From assembly GCA_963803015.1 (NCBI GenBank), contig CAWDKV010000003.1, positions 1 through 64,000 of the forward strand: DNA of 64,000 bases, given 5' to 3'. Shown here one piece after another: positions 55,432 to 63,443 of the stretch. Source of the DNA: Berkiella sp963803015. GTDB taxonomy: Bacteria > Pseudomonadota > Gammaproteobacteria > Berkiellales > Berkiellaceae. A program made the translations under genes and the position numbers. Position 1 is the first letter of the stretch. Each line of letters opens with the position of its first letter. The notes below the pieces were generated by a model that was not told the origin of the DNA, did not search any database, and worked only from the letters and a program-made list of their open reading frames with translations.

Positions 55432-56034
55432 TTAAGAATCTATTTTAAACCAATCTACTAATTTCGCTTGCGCCTCTGTTATACCTTGGTGTTCTGGCAC
55501 TGAAAAAGTCTGCACAGAAACAAGCGGATAAGCGCTAAGCGCTTTTCTGACTTGTAATAAGGTATCTTGGCTTTTGCCGCGTTTGAATTTGTCTGATTTA
55601 GTTAAAAGTATATGAACGGGAAGGTTGGCTTCTTTGGCATAATCGATTAATTGTTTGTCTACAGGCATCAAAGGGTGACGAATGTCCATCATTAATACCA
55701 CACCCTTTAAACATTGGCGCTCACTGACATACTCATTTAATAGTTTTTCAATTTGCTCATGCACGCGCACCGGGACTTTGGCATAACCATAGCCAGGTAA
55801 ATCGATAAGTCTTCTTTCTTCATCCACAGTAAAAATATTAATAAGTTGGGTTCGACCTGGCGTTTTACTAGTACGTGCTAACTTGGCTTGGGTGCAAATG
55901 GCATTAATGGCGCTAGACTTACCTGCGTTCGATCGTCCCATAAAAGCGATTTCAATCCCTTCATCTGGAGGACAAAGCAGAAGATTGGGGGCGCTTTTCA
56001 GAAAAGTAATTTTAGAGAAATCTATCAATCTCAT
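55432..56034 (-). CDS. engB: Ribosome biogenesis GTP-binding protein EngB (YsxC/YihA)
   Basis: Essential GTPase for 50S subunit assembly. The product has about 200 residues. Visible G motifs are FMGRSNAGKSSAINAI (G1), TPGRTQLIN (G2), LIDLPGYGYAKV (G3) and LLTKSDKF (G4). ATG 56034 is used; an in-frame TTG at 56046 would add four residues, and neither has a good ribosome binding site. It is divergent from the cytochrome c4 gene, an arrangement seen in other gammaproteobacteria. Confidence 0.93.
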   Translation of the reverse strand: MRLIDFSKITFLKSAPNLLLCPPDEGIEIAFMGRSNAGKSSAINAICTQAKLARTSKTPGRTQLINIFTVDEERRLIDLPGYGYAKVPVRVHEQIEKLLNEYVSERQCLKGVVLMMDIRHPLMPVDKQLIDYAKEANLPVHILLTKSDKFKRGKSQDTLLQVRKALSAYPLVSVQTFSVPEHQGITEAQAKLVDWFKIDS

Positions 56035-56199
56035 AAGGTTACTCAATGCAATTTGGATAATGAAAGAGAACTAGCAAAATACACGATACCGCGCCTAAAG
56101 TCTAGGGCTACTCTAGCCTTCCCGGAAGGGTTTGTGTACACTCCAAATCCTTAGAATTCAACTTTCTTTCTTTACTTCAGAGAGTGGAAAAAATTAACA

Positions 56200-56823
56200 A
56201 TGAAACGCACCCTTTTAGCTCTGAATCTATTTTGTTTATTAGCTTTTTCAAGTCAGAACTCTGCTCAGACAGCAGAAGAAATCGCTGCGATTAAAGAAAA
56301 ATCCAAACCTTGCGTCGCTTGCCATAATGAAGATGGTAACAGCGTTAATCCTGCTATGCCCAAACTGGCGGGTCAATACGAAGCCTATTTTGTTAAACAA
56401 CTCAAAGACTTTAAATTAGGGGAAAGTGGCCCTCGTCCAAATCTTATTATGATGACGATGGTGTCTATGTTGTCTGATAAAGATATTGCAGATTTAGCAG
56501 TCTATTACGAAAGTCAAAAAGAAACCATTGGCGTGACCAAACAAGCTTATCTTGCGCTTGGCGAAAAAGTATACCGTGGCGGTAATTTACAAACCGGGGT
56601 GGTGGCTTGCAGCTCTTGCCATGGACCAAAAGGCGAAGGTAATAAAGCGGCAAACTTTCCGCGAATTAGTGGACAACATGCGCAATATATTTCAGATCAG
56701 CTTAATGCCTTTAAAGACGGGAAGCGCCGCAATAGTCCTAATGGCATGATGGAAGCTATCAGCAAACGTATGTCTCCTGAAGAGATCCAAGCGGTCAGCA
56801 GTTATATTGAGGGTTTGCATTAG
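56200..56823 (+). CDS. Dihaem cytochrome c4
   Basis: Periplasmic electron carrier of the respiratory chain. The 207-residue precursor starts with a signal peptide (KRTLLALNLFCLLAFSSQNS, cleavage near SAQ-TA) and contains two tandem class I cytochrome c domains. Each has a haem-binding CxxCH motif: CVACHNEDGN near residue 46 and CSSCHGPKGEG near 145. This two-domain arrangement is that of cytochrome c4. It is next to dsbA on the same strand, and the divergent engB-c4-dsbA order is common in gammaproteobacteria. Confidence 0.92.
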   Translation: MKRTLLALNLFCLLAFSSQNSAQTAEEIAAIKEKSKPCVACHNEDGNSVNPAMPKLAGQYEAYFVKQLKDFKLGESGPRPNLIMMTMVSMLSDKDIADLAVYYESQKETIGVTKQAYLALGEKVYRGGNLQTGVVACSSCHGPKGEGNKAANFPRISGQHAQYISDQLNAFKDGKRRNSPNGMMEAISKRMSPEEIQAVSSYIEGLH

Positions 56824-56869
56824 TTCTCACCGGGTAGGGTATAAAGAGCATAAACAAGGAGTGACTTAG

Positions 56870-57580
56870 ATGAAGTCTGTCGGTTTGATATGGATATTCA
56901 TGGCCTGTTTCAGTGTCAATGTCTTTGCCGCACCAGCTCCCCAATTTGAAGAAGGCAATCAATATAAACGTGCGCCGAATGAGCTCCTCGACAATAAAGT
57001 GATACAAACTCTTATTCAACAGGGCAAAGAAAGTCATAAAATACAAGTCATAGAATTTTTTAGCTATGCCTGTCATTGGTGTCATCAGTTAGATCCAGCT
57101 ATGGAACAATGGAGCAAGAAGGCGCCAAAATATGTGGCATTTCAGCGCGTTCCGGTAGAATTTCAGCCGGCTTGGCGCACTCTGACAAAATCGTATTACA
57201 CAGCGATTCAATTAAATGCGCTTGATAAAATCCACAATGCGCTTTTTGATGCCATCTTTAATGAAAAACTAACCTCTAGTTCAGAGGAAACATTACAGCA
57301 ATTTTTCGAAGAAAAAGGGATTAAAGGGGATGCTTTCAAAAAAGCATTTAATTCTCCAGAAGTCGCTGAAAAGCAAAAATGGGCGAATGATCTTTCTAAA
57401 GCATATCGGATCACTGCCATCCCGGCAGTGGTTGTTCAGGGCCCGCAAGGCACTTTTATCACTTCCATTCAGTTAGCAGGGGGAGAGAAGGAAGTGGTCG
57501 CGGTGGTAGATTATCTGATGAAAATGCAGACCAGAATTGTCGAGATAAAAAAAAGTAGTATTCTCAGTGTAAAGGAGTAG
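56870..57580 (+). CDS. dsbA: Thiol:disulfide interchange protein DsbA-like, CHWC active site
   Basis: Periplasmic thioredoxin-fold oxidoreductase. The 236-residue precursor has a signal peptide (VGLIWIFMACFSVNVFAAPA), then VIEFFSYACHWCHQLDPAME near residue 65 and the cis-proline loop ITAIPAVVVQG near 195. Classical DsbA has CPHC; here the two central residues are His-Trp, which should alter its redox potential. AAGGAGTGACTTAG precedes the ATG. An unknown small membrane protein follows after 4 bases and probably shares the transcript. Confidence 0.88.
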   Translation: MKSVGLIWIFMACFSVNVFAAPAPQFEEGNQYKRAPNELLDNKVIQTLIQQGKESHKIQVIEFFSYACHWCHQLDPAMEQWSKKAPKYVAFQRVPVEFQPAWRTLTKSYYTAIQLNALDKIHNALFDAIFNEKLTSSSEETLQQFFEEKGIKGDAFKKAFNSPEVAEKQKWANDLSKAYRITAIPAVVVQGPQGTFITSIQLAGGEKEVVAVVDYLMKMQTRIVEIKKSSILSVKE

Positions 57581-57584
57581 TAGC

Positions 57585-58031
57585 ATGTTTGGAAAGAAAG
57601 ACGCGGCACAAGCTTTGGCAGAAGGAGCTTGGTATGAACAACTTGAAACTTTTTTAAGTGATCATGCTAAACCTTTAGAAGAGACAGCGAGTGCATTATA
57701 TAAAGCTCCTCGTCAAACCGCTGAGTCAGGCCTGAAAGCTTGCGTCAATTTTGTCTATCAACATCCCCATGCGGTGGCGATGATAATGGCAAGCACGATT
57801 CTGTTGGGGTTTACTGCGCGTAAAGCCTATAAAGACGGCTGGTTGAGTAAGGCGAAAGAGGGTGTAAAATACCTTCAACCAGGTCTGTCTATGAATGTCA
57901 ATTTTTTTGGTTTTAATTTCGGTGCTTATGCTAAACCCGGTGTGGCACCAGGAGCAGATAATGGATTAGGAGCTCTCCTTGCTTTAGGTAATGCTGCGTT
58001 GGGTGAGAGAAGTCGTAATCGCTTTGACTGA
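57585..58031 (+). CDS. Unknown small protein with one membrane segment
   Basis: 148 residues, no family recognised. A soluble N-terminal part of 60 residues is followed by one hydrophobic segment (AVAMIMASTILLGFTARKAY) and a glycine- and alanine-rich C-terminal third (NFFGFNFGAYAKPGVAPGAD). ATG 57585 follows AAGGAGTAGTAGC, a strong ribosome binding site, 4 bases after dsbA. Its last 48 bases overlap the convergent methylase gene. It may be translated with dsbA, but a link in function is only inferred. Confidence 0.65.
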   Translation: MFGKKDAAQALAEGAWYEQLETFLSDHAKPLEETASALYKAPRQTAESGLKACVNFVYQHPHAVAMIMASTILLGFTARKAYKDGWLSKAKEGVKYLQPGLSMNVNFFGFNFGAYAKPGVAPGADNGLGALLALGNAALGERSRNRFD

Positions 58032-58805
58032 GATCCCTCTTAGGGCTAACATTTCAATCGCCGGTTGCCTGTCTCCTGTGCAAGAAATCATGCGAGGAGC
58101 AGGCAAGGTAAAAAGAGTAAAACCTAGTTTTTTATATAATTTAAGCACTCTTTTGGTCGCTTGATTGGACGCTATCACAGGCCCTTGATGCTGCACTAGC
58201 CAATGGGCGAGCCGTACTTGATCTTCCCACGTAAAGCCTTTGGCGTAGTATTTGGTGAATTCAACATCATAGGGGGGATCGACATACAAGAATTCATTCC
58301 CTGCTAATTTAATATTTTCAAAGTCACCATGGGTAAAATCCCATTTACCAAACAGATCTTTATAATCCATAAAGCAGTTTTTGTAGTTAATGGTTTTGTG
58401 TTGACCAAAGGGAACATTAAATTCACCACTATTGTTAAAGCGGCACAAACCATTAAATCCGGTTTTGATTAAAAAATAGAAGTATCCAGCGGCTTTTTTA
58501 TTTTGATATTGTTTTTTACGAATAAGCGCATTAAATTCTTCTCTCTTTTCATAGTAAAAAGCAGACTCATTTTTAAGTGGTATCGGAATTTTTAGCCCTT
58601 TGGCTACTTGCTGATAAAAATTAATAAGATGGGCATTGGCATCGTTTAATAACGCACGGTCTGGGTTTAAACCCAAAGCTACCGCTAAGCCGCCAGAGAA
58701 AGGCTCCACCAATTTAAGATTGGAATGCGATTGCCAGATGTCTTTTAGCAGGGGGACGAGCCAACGTTTACCGCCGGCCCACTTTAAAATGGGCTTTTCA
58801 TTCAC
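57984..58805 (-). CDS. dam: DNA adenine methylase, Dam type (D12 class)
   Basis: 273-residue N6-adenine methyltransferase. The N-terminal KPILKWAGGKRWLVPLL carries the SAM-binding FxGxG-like motif of class alpha enzymes. LVEPFSGGLAVALGLNPDR follows, and the catalytic motif is FLYVDPPYDVEF (DPPY) near residue 178. Target specificity of GATC is expected for Dam-like D12 enzymes but not proven. The start is GTG 58805 and the 3' end overlaps the convergent small gene by 48 bases. No restriction endonuclease gene is adjacent, which favours an orphan methylase. Confidence 0.85.
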   Translation of the reverse strand: MNEKPILKWAGGKRWLVPLLKDIWQSHSNLKLVEPFSGGLAVALGLNPDRALLNDANAHLINFYQQVAKGLKIPIPLKNESAFYYEKREEFNALIRKKQYQNKKAAGYFYFLIKTGFNGLCRFNNSGEFNVPFGQHKTINYKNCFMDYKDLFGKWDFTHGDFENIKLAGNEFLYVDPPYDVEFTKYYAKGFTWEDQVRLAHWLVQHQGPVIASNQATKRVLKLYKKLGFTLFTLPAPRMISCTGDRQPAIEMLALRGISVKAITTSLTQRSIT

Positions 58806-58814
58806 TGATGCTCA

Positions 58815-59768
58815 TTATCCTAAATCTAAAAGAGGTCCCTTTGGGACAATTTGCGTTGGATTAATTTTCGTTTGGCTATAATAGTAATGTTGTTTAATGT
58901 GGTCAAATTTTACCGTTTGCGCAACCCCAGGATAATGGTACAAAGTTTTGAGATAACTAAATAGTAGAGGGTAATCAGCGATGCGCCGTAAATTGCATTT
59001 AAAATGGCTATAGTAAACCGCGTCAAAACGAATGAGCGTGGTAAAGAGGCGAATATCTGCTTCCGTGAGACTGTTACCTACCAGAAAATCTTGATTGCTT
59101 AACGTTCCTTCTATTTGATCTAAGGCGGCAAATACACTATCAAAAGCTTCTTCGTAAGCTGCTTGCGTGGTAGCAAAGCCTGCGCGATAAACGCCATTAT
59201 TAATATTGTCATAGACAAAAGCATTGATATTATCAATTTCAGATTGGTGGCGCTCGGGATAAAAATCTTCTTTATTACCGGTAAGATGATTAAATGCAGA
59301 ATTAAACATTCTAATAATTTCGGCAGATTCATTATTGACAATCGTTTGCGTTTGTTTATCCCACAACACAGGCACGGTGACGCGACCGCTATAATCTGGC
59401 TTGGCTCTTAGATAAATTTCATAAAGGAATTGGCTGAGAAATAATTTATCTTTTACTTCAGGGGAGTTTCCTTTAAATTCCCAGCCATTTTCCAGCATAT
59501 GAGGATGAACAATACTGACATCAATATGGGCCGTTAAGTTTTTGAGTTCCCGGAAGATAAGCGTGCGATGAGCCCAAGGGCAAGCATAGGAGACATAGAG
59601 ATGGTAACGGTTACTTTCTGCGGCAAAGCCACCAAGACCTGTGGTGCCAGCTTTTCCGTCAGGGGTGATCCAATTTCTAAATTGAGATTGTTCCCTGACA
59701 AATTTTCCTTGGGTTTTTTGAGTGTCATACCACGCATCTTGCCACTTTCCATTGACCAGCAATCCCAT
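58815..59768 (-). CDS. yqjG: Glutathionyl-hydroquinone reductase (YqjG/Xi-class GST)
   Basis: Reduces glutathionyl-hydroquinones. The protein has 317 residues from ATG 59768, which is preceded by AAAGGATGCAAA; an upstream in-frame start at 59840 is less likely. The Xi-class features are the N-terminal FVREQSQFRNWITPDG, the catalytic CPWAHRTLI near residue 60, VPVLWDKQTQTIVNNES and the SLTEADIRLFTTLIRFDAVY region. It lies 9 bases upstream of the methylase start on the same strand. Confidence 0.9.
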   Translation of the reverse strand: MGLLVNGKWQDAWYDTQKTQGKFVREQSQFRNWITPDGKAGTTGLGGFAAESNRYHLYVSYACPWAHRTLIFRELKNLTAHIDVSIVHPHMLENGWEFKGNSPEVKDKLFLSQFLYEIYLRAKPDYSGRVTVPVLWDKQTQTIVNNESAEIIRMFNSAFNHLTGNKEDFYPERHQSEIDNINAFVYDNINNGVYRAGFATTQAAYEEAFDSVFAALDQIEGTLSNQDFLVGNSLTEADIRLFTTLIRFDAVYYSHFKCNLRRIADYPLLFSYLKTLYHYPGVAQTVKFDHIKQHYYYSQTKINPTQIVPKGPLLDLG

Positions 59769-59866
59769 TTTGCATCCTTTTGCTTCAGTTTGATAAAAAA
59801 TAGTGTAACATGACTTAGTTTTTTTGGCTGAATTTTTCACATAGCTTAGATGTTTAACTTTTACTT

Positions 59867-60595
59867 ATGCCCTTTATCCAATTTCAATCACATCCTTTAA
59901 TTTATACTTTGCGCCGTAGTTTGCGCGCAAAACGTTTGCATATGATTTTGCGGCAACAGCAATTTGAAGTCGTGGCCCCGCCTAAAATAAGTAATCAAAC
60001 CATTTTGCAATTTGTCTTTTCTCACAAAGAGTGGATGGCAAAGCATTATCATAAGCAAAAGAGGCGCCAAAAAAGCGTCAGTGTTTGGCCAACTGTTATG
60101 GCAGCAGGAGAAATCATCACTTTTCGTGGCAAGAAAATGCGTTTAAATATCAAATTTGGCCAAAAGAAAAATACCCTTTTGCATCAAGATAGTTTGTGTC
60201 TCACTTTACCTTGGCAAACGCCCTGTTCAGAGATAAAAGAACGCATAAGCGAGCAATTGATTGCTTGGTATCAAAAAGAGGCAGCAGAAGTAGTTGAGAT
60301 GAGTGTCGCGCATTATTGCTCGCAATTAGGACGTTGGCCCAAGGGGGTTAAATTAAAACAACAAAAGACCAGGTGGGGCAGTTGTGGGATTGGCGAGAAG
60401 ATATATCTTAATTGGTTATTGGTGTTAGCACCACCTGGGGTTTTAGAATATGTGGTGGTACATGAGCTGTGCCATTTATTTTATCGCAATCATGGTAAAC
60501 GTTTTTGGCAGAAAGTGGGTGCTTGCATGCCTCATTTTGAAGAATATGAAAAGTGGCTGACCCAAAATGGTCAATCTTTGAAGCCTATAATCTAG
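59867..60595 (+). CDS. M48/YgjP-type zinc metallopeptidase (DUF45)
   Basis: 242 residues. The C-terminal half has the zinc site VVHELCHLFYRNHGKRFW, with HExxH and a third histidine, and upstream KTRWGSCGIGEKIYLNWLL, which are the hallmarks of the YgjP (DUF45/WLM-like) family. The N-terminal half (RRSLRAKRLHMILRQQQFEV) is basic. The family's substrate is not known. It is divergent from yqjG with 98 bases between the two starts. Confidence 0.88.
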   Translation: MPFIQFQSHPLIYTLRRSLRAKRLHMILRQQQFEVVAPPKISNQTILQFVFSHKEWMAKHYHKQKRRQKSVSVWPTVMAAGEIITFRGKKMRLNIKFGQKKNTLLHQDSLCLTLPWQTPCSEIKERISEQLIAWYQKEAAEVVEMSVAHYCSQLGRWPKGVKLKQQKTRWGSCGIGEKIYLNWLLVLAPPGVLEYVVVHELCHLFYRNHGKRFWQKVGACMPHFEEYEKWLTQNGQSLKPII

Positions 60596-60650
60596 CCGCA
60601 TGGCGAGAGAGTGGGTATACTATGCCGAGTCAGAAAGGAAGGGTCTTCGT

Positions 60651-61094
60651 GTGCGCAGAATTATAACCTTGGGTAGTTGTTTAACATTGCTATTTATTTT
60701 ATCAGGAACAACCTGGGGACAGGTTTGCGGCCCGCTAAAAGATCCGATGTCTGCGCAAGCTATTTCTGATCGTATCAAGTCTCTAGGCGAAGTAACTCTT
60801 GAAGCAGGCGCTCAGCCCGCTAAGGCCGTCGTCGCAGAAGCACTCCCAGCAGACGCTGGGGAAAAGCGCTATAAAACAACCTGCGCCTTATGTCACGAGC
60901 CCAATGTTGCTAAAAGCATGGGATCGCCAGCTTTTCGCAGTGCTGCTGATTGGAAGCCACGCATGACAGTCGGGATTGACGGTATGCTACAAATCGCGAT
61001 TAAAGGTAAAGGCGCTATGCCACCACGCGGCACTTGTATGCAATGCTCTGATGAAGAATTACGTATGACCATTCAATACATGTTACCAAAATAA
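60651..61094 (+). CDS. Cytochrome c5
   Basis: Periplasmic monohaem cytochrome. From GTG 60651 (preceded by AGGAAGGG with good spacing) the product has 147 residues with a signal peptide (RRIITLGSCLTLLFILSGTT). The haem motif is CALCHEPNVAK near residue 80, and the methionine ligand region MPPRGTCMQCSDEELR with its second cysteine pair is typical of cytochrome c5. An in-frame ATG at 60600 has no such leader structure. It is convergent with rep with 8 bases between the stops. Confidence 0.85.
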   Translation: MRRIITLGSCLTLLFILSGTTWGQVCGPLKDPMSAQAISDRIKSLGEVTLEAGAQPAKAVVAEALPADAGEKRYKTTCALCHEPNVAKSMGSPAFRSAADWKPRMTVGIDGMLQIAIKGKGAMPPRGTCMQCSDEELRMTIQYMLPK

Positions 61095-61102
61095 GCTTAA
61101 CC

Positions 61103-63106
61103 TTACTTTTCAAGTAAAGCGCGTAACGCTGCCAAATGGGCTTGTCCACTGGCGCGTTGTTTTTCTGGATTTTGTTCTTCAATCCCTTCCCATTGTAATA
61201 AATCAGGCGGGAGCTCTTGTAAAAACCGGCTTGGCGTCGTGGTTTGCATTTCGCCAAAGCGCTTTCGTTGTTTGGCGTAAGTTAAAACTAAAGATTGTTG
61301 GGCGCGAGTTAAGCCTACATAAGCTAAACGGCGCTCTTCTTCTATCGTTTCTTGTTCAATGCTATTTTTATGCGGTAAACATTCTTCTTCCCAGCCCATA
61401 ATAAAAACGTGTCGAAACTCTAATCCCTTTGCGGCATGTAAGGTCATCAGTTGCAGGGCATGGGTTTGTTGATCATTGGCTTGTCTATCTAAAATATCAA
61501 TCAATACCATTTTTTGAATAGCTTCTTCAAAAGAAAGCGCATCCTCTTCGCTGGTCATTTTGGCAAGCCAAGATAAAAAGTCTTTGATGTTTTCAATACG
61601 CTTTTGTCCGCTTTGTGCATTCGGAGCACTATCGGAAAGGTAGGTATAATAATCAATATCCGAAATAAATTCTTGGATAATGGCCATGGTTTCCCCTTTT
61701 TGCGCTTCTTCATAAGTCCTGGCAACAAGGGTGACAAAATTTTCTAGACGTTGACAAGCAGCAGCGGGCAAAAATTCTTGTAGTCCGAGCTCGCTTGCCG
61801 CCATAAACAAAGAACTTTGACGTTTTTGGGCATAAGCGCCTAGTTTTTCTAAGGTTGTCGGGCCAATATCGCGCCGAGGGGTATTTACGCAACGCAAAAA
61901 TGCGGCATCATCACTGGGATTTATCATCAAACGAAAATAAGCAAATAGATCTTTAATCTCTGTACGATCAAAGAAAGAAGTGCCACCACTGATTTGATAA
62001 GGGATAGCTTGCAGCCTTAAAGCTTGTTCAAGACTTCTGGCTTGATGGTTCGAGCGATATAAAATGGCAAAATCATCAAAATTTAAACCATGGCGAAATT
62101 TATGCGCCAGCAACTCATGGATAATGCGCTCTACTTCCGCTGTACCATCTGTTGTTGCCAGGATACGAATAGGATCGCCTTCTCCGAGCGTACTCCAAAG
62201 GCTTTTTTCAAAAAGGTGCGGGTTATGATTAATTAAATGGTTTGCTGCACGTAAAATAAGTCGCGTTGAGCGATAGTTTTGCTCTAGCTTAATTACTTTT
62301 AAATTGGGATAGTCTTGTTGCAAAGTATAAATGTTTTCCGGATTAGCACCGCGCCAAGCGTAAATGGATTGATCATCATCTCCCACGCCAGTAAAAGCGC
62401 CTCTCACGCCGGCTAGCAACTTAATCAGCTCATATTGCGCAGCGTTTGTATCTTGGTATTCATCAATCAACAAATAGCGAATTTTGTTTTGCCAAAAATC
62501 TAATACGGCGGGATTTTCTTTAAAAAGTTTGACTGGCAGTGAAATTAAGTCGTCAAAGTCAACGGCATTATAAGCACGTAAGGATTTTTCATAAGCAATA
62601 AAAAACCGTGCGCCCAGATGTTTGACTTCATCACTTGCCAGCGTTAAAGCCATTTCTGGTGTGATCAGTTGATTTTTCCAGCTGGAAATCAGATGTTGAA
62701 CAGATTTTAAATTTTCATCACTGACAACCGCGACATGACCGCTGAGTTCTTTGAGTAAATGCATACTATCAACAGCATCAAATAGCGTAAATTGCTTTGA
62801 TAAGCCAAGATGGGTCACTTCTCTTTTTAAAATATCTAAACCCAATGAGTGAAAAGTAGAGACATGAATTTTATCGCCTCTTTTGAGCGTTAATAAAGCA
62901 CGAGCACGACTCACCATCTCTTTTGCTGCTTTATTGGTAAAGGTCACGGCATAAATTTGTTTGGGTGAGAGCTGACATTTTTCTATAAGATAAGCAATCT
63001 TGTGGGTGATAACACGGGTTTTGCCACTCCCAGCGCCGGCAATGACGAGTAAAGGCCCATCGATATAACGAATAGCTTCTTGTTGCTGAGGATTGAGCGC
63101 AGACAT
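61103..63106 (-). CDS. rep: ATP-dependent DNA helicase Rep
   Basis: Superfamily 1A helicase that clears protein blocks ahead of replication forks. The 667-residue protein has VIAGAGSGKTRVITHKIAYL near residue 22, LIDEYQDTNAAQ near 220, GVGDDDQSIYAWRGANPENI, KLEQNYRSTRLILRAAN and MTLHAAKGLEFRHVFIMGWE. It lacks the UvrD-type C-terminal extension and resembles Rep in length. Two such helicases in one genome (UvrD and Rep) are normal for gammaproteobacteria. Confidence 0.9.
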   Translation of the reverse strand: MSALNPQQQEAIRYIDGPLLVIAGAGSGKTRVITHKIAYLIEKCQLSPKQIYAVTFTNKAAKEMVSRARALLTLKRGDKIHVSTFHSLGLDILKREVTHLGLSKQFTLFDAVDSMHLLKELSGHVAVVSDENLKSVQHLISSWKNQLITPEMALTLASDEVKHLGARFFIAYEKSLRAYNAVDFDDLISLPVKLFKENPAVLDFWQNKIRYLLIDEYQDTNAAQYELIKLLAGVRGAFTGVGDDDQSIYAWRGANPENIYTLQQDYPNLKVIKLEQNYRSTRLILRAANHLINHNPHLFEKSLWSTLGEGDPIRILATTDGTAEVERIIHELLAHKFRHGLNFDDFAILYRSNHQARSLEQALRLQAIPYQISGGTSFFDRTEIKDLFAYFRLMINPSDDAAFLRCVNTPRRDIGPTTLEKLGAYAQKRQSSLFMAASELGLQEFLPAAACQRLENFVTLVARTYEEAQKGETMAIIQEFISDIDYYTYLSDSAPNAQSGQKRIENIKDFLSWLAKMTSEEDALSFEEAIQKMVLIDILDRQANDQQTHALQLMTLHAAKGLEFRHVFIMGWEEECLPHKNSIEQETIEEERRLAYVGLTRAQQSLVLTYAKQRKRFGEMQTTTPSRFLQELPPDLLQWEGIEEQNPEKQRASGQAHLAALRALLEK

Positions 63107-63181
63107 CTTCGATTCTTATTTTTTTGCGGGCTACAAGTGTAATAGAATCAGCTTCTGGCCACAAGTGAAACTACGCTTTTA

Positions 63182-63418
63182 CCCTCTAGAGGGCAACCCA
63201 CTTCAAAAGAGGCATCGACACAAAAATGTCGCGTAGCGACAAGTTATCTTTCCTTGTAAAGGATCGATGCGGCAAAGCCGCGAGATGGATTTTATCTAGA
63301 AAGAAATCCCTCTTGCGCTTTGCGCCTCTCCCTTTTACAAAGGGAGATAAATAGTTGCTACGCAACCTTCATGATTATTTCAAAGAAATGCTAAAAAATT
63401 GTGTCGATTTCTTAGCCG
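63182..63418. repeat. Palindrome-rich non-coding element with six triloop hairpins
   Basis: It lies in the 337-base gap between rep and the next gene. Terminal inverted repeats ATCGACACAA (63214-63223) and TTGTGTCGAT (63409-63418) enclose six short perfect hairpins, each with a three-base loop. They are TGTCGC/GCGACA (63227-63241), TCCTT/AAGGA (63251-63263), GCGGC/GCCGC (63269-63281), GCGC/GCGC (63315-63325), CTCCCTTT/AAAGGGAG (63328-63346) and GTTGC/GCAAC (63354-63366). A palindrome CCCTCTAGAGGG (63182-63193) precedes it. It carries no open frame. It could be a MITE-like repeat, a structured RNA, or a recombination or attachment structure. Confidence 0.6.
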
Positions 63419-63443
63419 CATGCGTCCTGTAAGAAAGAGGATT

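Noticed and set aside
57984..58805. Restriction-modification system around the adenine methylase
   Set aside because: No endonuclease or specificity gene is adjacent; the neighbours are yqjG and a small membrane protein.
48808..63106. Two UvrD/Rep-type helicases as a defence system
   Set aside because: They correspond to the ordinary housekeeping pair uvrD and rep, without nuclease or other defence partners nearby.
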